DNA of 20,219 nucleotides from positions 1 through 20,219 of the forward strand of contig JAAAUF010000216.1 in the NCBI GenBank assembly GCA_015499985.1, in the 5' to 3' direction. The notes below the pieces were generated by a model that had not been told where the DNA came from, ran no database searches, and was given only the letters and a program-made list of their open reading frames with translations. Below are positions 18,796 to 20,219 of the stretch, in pieces (the stretch's first letter is position 1; every line of letters starts with the position of its first letter). A program made the translations under genes and the position numbers. This DNA comes from Haplosporangium gracile. Its lineage: Eukaryota > Mortierellomycota > Mortierellomycetes > Mortierellales > Mortierellaceae.

Positions 18796-20219
18796 TCATT
18801 CGACTTGGATTGAAACCGATTCGTTATTGCTGGCTGATCCCATGCCAGAGGACTCGAACACGTCCCGTCTCGGTGATACATCCTCGCCCTGGTCAAACTG
18901 CTCCCTCTCCTGATATTGCTGCTGATGTTGATGCGATTTCTGCTGCTGCTGCTGATGTTGTGATAGTTGTGAGGATCCACTAGGCTGGTGTGACTCAAGT
19001 GGAATAGAGGTCATGTCATCATCCATCACCACCACTCGTTCAGGCTGGCTGCTACCAGATGGACGTCGTCGGTCGCCATTTTCCATCCCCAATGACCCTT
19101 CCGAACCTCCTGACTGCTGCTGCTGCTGTGCTCCAGTCCTGCGATGATCATCACGCGGGGGTGGGGACATGGACCCTGAAAGTCGACGTCGGGAACTACT
19201 ACTGCTAGTATGATGAATCTGGTGAGAATGATGATGCGGGTATTGTTGTCGTTGATGTTGCTGTTGGTGTTGCCGTTGTTGCTGTGGTGGTTGCTCCGAC
19301 ATTGGATATCGGTGCTGTTTTGGTGATGGCTCTTGTGGATAACGGGCAGTCTTGTTGTTGTTACCATACGAGCCCTAGAATTGACAGCAACCATTAATCC
19401 ACATACAACAAACGCGATTGTCAACAATTGTCGGCCATTATCATACAAGCAAATAGTCAAACCAAAGGAAGGGGGTATTTATTTTGTTACTCTCTTACGT
19501 TGTCTACTTGCGAAAAGTCTTGTTGAGACCGAGTGACGTCGTCTAGGCGTCCGTCATGGTGGTGGCTGTGGTGATTATGGTGATGATGTTGGTGGTGTCC
19601 ACGCTCACGATCACGATCACGATCGCGCTCTCGTTCTCGTGGCTCCTGAGGGTGACCATGCCGTGATCCATAGTTTGCATGATCCCGCTCCCGATCCCGC
19701 TCGCGATCCCGTTCACGACCATAGTTGTCCCCTCCTTGTAGAGGTTCACGTCCATAATCGTGGTTGTTGAATGACCCAGGATATTCCTGAACGGGACCAT
19801 GGCCACCTCCGCCTCCACGACCGGGTGGGACCACAATCGTGGCATTGTCGCCACGGAAAGCGGGCTTCCGAGGCTGGTAGTTGCTGCTTTCCCGAGCACC
19901 GATCGTCATATGAGGTCCGGCGGCCGGAGGCATCGTCCTTGGGTTGTAATTGTACTCGCGTTGACGAGGTCCGTCATGTCGTGAGGCACCCTGGCCAGAG
20001 TTGGACGAAGAGCCGTGAGATCCATCCTTAGAAGGCCTAGAGCTCATGAACTGAGGAGGAATCTGAGAGCTGTAGGCTTGATGACCCTGGCCGCTCTGGC
20101 TGAGTCGCTGGCCCTGACTTGAATGCTTAGATGACGAGCCAGAAGATCCACTGCTAGCTGCTGCAGCCGCCAGGATGACCGAAGCCGCTGCAGATGTAGG
20201 GACATTGCGCGAGGAAGCG
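18796..20219 (-). CDS. Disordered RE/RD-, His- and Gln-rich protein (5' part off right edge)
   Basis: Two exons are visible: 20219-19499, open to the window edge, and 19374-18796. The 124-base intron has donor AAC|GTAAGA and acceptor TTCTAG|GGC in phase 0, joining QVDN to GSYGNNNKTARYPQ. Reading through without splicing stops after three codons, at 19487. The frame continues upstream of the Met at 20047 to the edge (Ala-rich AAAAASSGSSGSSSKHS), so that Met is not the start. The visible 433 codons are almost all low complexity: a Gly-rich patch (PPGRGGGGGHG), alternating charge tracts (RERDRERDRERD, RERERDRDRDRERG), a His-rich stretch (HHQHHHHNHHSHHH), Gln-rich tracts and a Ser/Pro-rich segment (RRRLSGSMSPPPRDD). 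RE/RD tracts are common in nuclear RNA-processing and chromatin proteins; a nuclear role is a guess. No folded domain is visible and I do not recognise the family. Any domain is likely beyond the edge. Confidence 0.75.

Overview
This is nuclear DNA of a filamentous fungus, most likely an early-diverging lineage close to Mortierella (Mortierellomycota). The evidence is the gene style: short GT-AG introns with GTATGT or GTAAGN donors, pyrimidine-rich leaders, frequent homopolymer and purine/pyrimidine runs, and disordered Ser/Gln/His-rich proteins. The large ARM-like/NACHT/pentapeptide/WD40 protein, whose sequence I recognise as the type expanded in Mortierellaceae, points the same way. No prokaryotic operon, CRISPR array, rRNA or tRNA was seen, and I see no intact transposon. 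The genus call is inference.

Layout, left to right. Positions 1 to about 1110 (minus strand) hold a decayed relic of a NACHT-WD40 gene, with three single-base insertions and one nonsense codon; it runs off the left edge. About 2.1 kb of non-coding DNA follows. Positions 3237-8747 (+) hold an intact, intronless 1836-residue NLR-like (STAND) gene: ARM-like helical N-terminus, NACHT NTPase, pentapeptide repeats, about 14 WD40 repeats and a C-terminal cap. The relic and this gene are homologous and divergently oriented. Positions 12999-9363 (minus) hold a two-exon leucine-rich-repeat protein of 1172 residues with a long disordered N-terminus; it converges on the NLR-like gene. Positions 13000-15385 are a regulatory and leader region with purine blocks, microsatellites, a TATA box and a probable leader intron. 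Positions 15386-16885 (+) hold an Apd1/Aim32-type sucrase-ferredoxin-like [2Fe-2S] protein with all four Cys/His ligands. Positions 18641-17161 (minus) hold a multi-exon MYG1 family DHH-type nuclease, convergent with the Apd1-like gene. Positions 20219-18796 (minus) hold the 3' part of a two-exon gene for a highly disordered RE/RD-, His- and Gln-rich protein that continues past the right edge.

The genes do not form a pathway. The right half is housekeeping (Fe-S protein, RNA/DNA-type phosphoesterase, disordered protein). The left half is accessory: an intact innate-immunity-like receptor next to a dying paralogue, which fits birth-and-death evolution of fungal NLRs. The most interesting items are the complete NLR-like gene with its relic, a candidate in-frame cassette exon in MYG1, and the Apd1-like protein with a long Ser/Thr linker and a C-terminal tryptophan.
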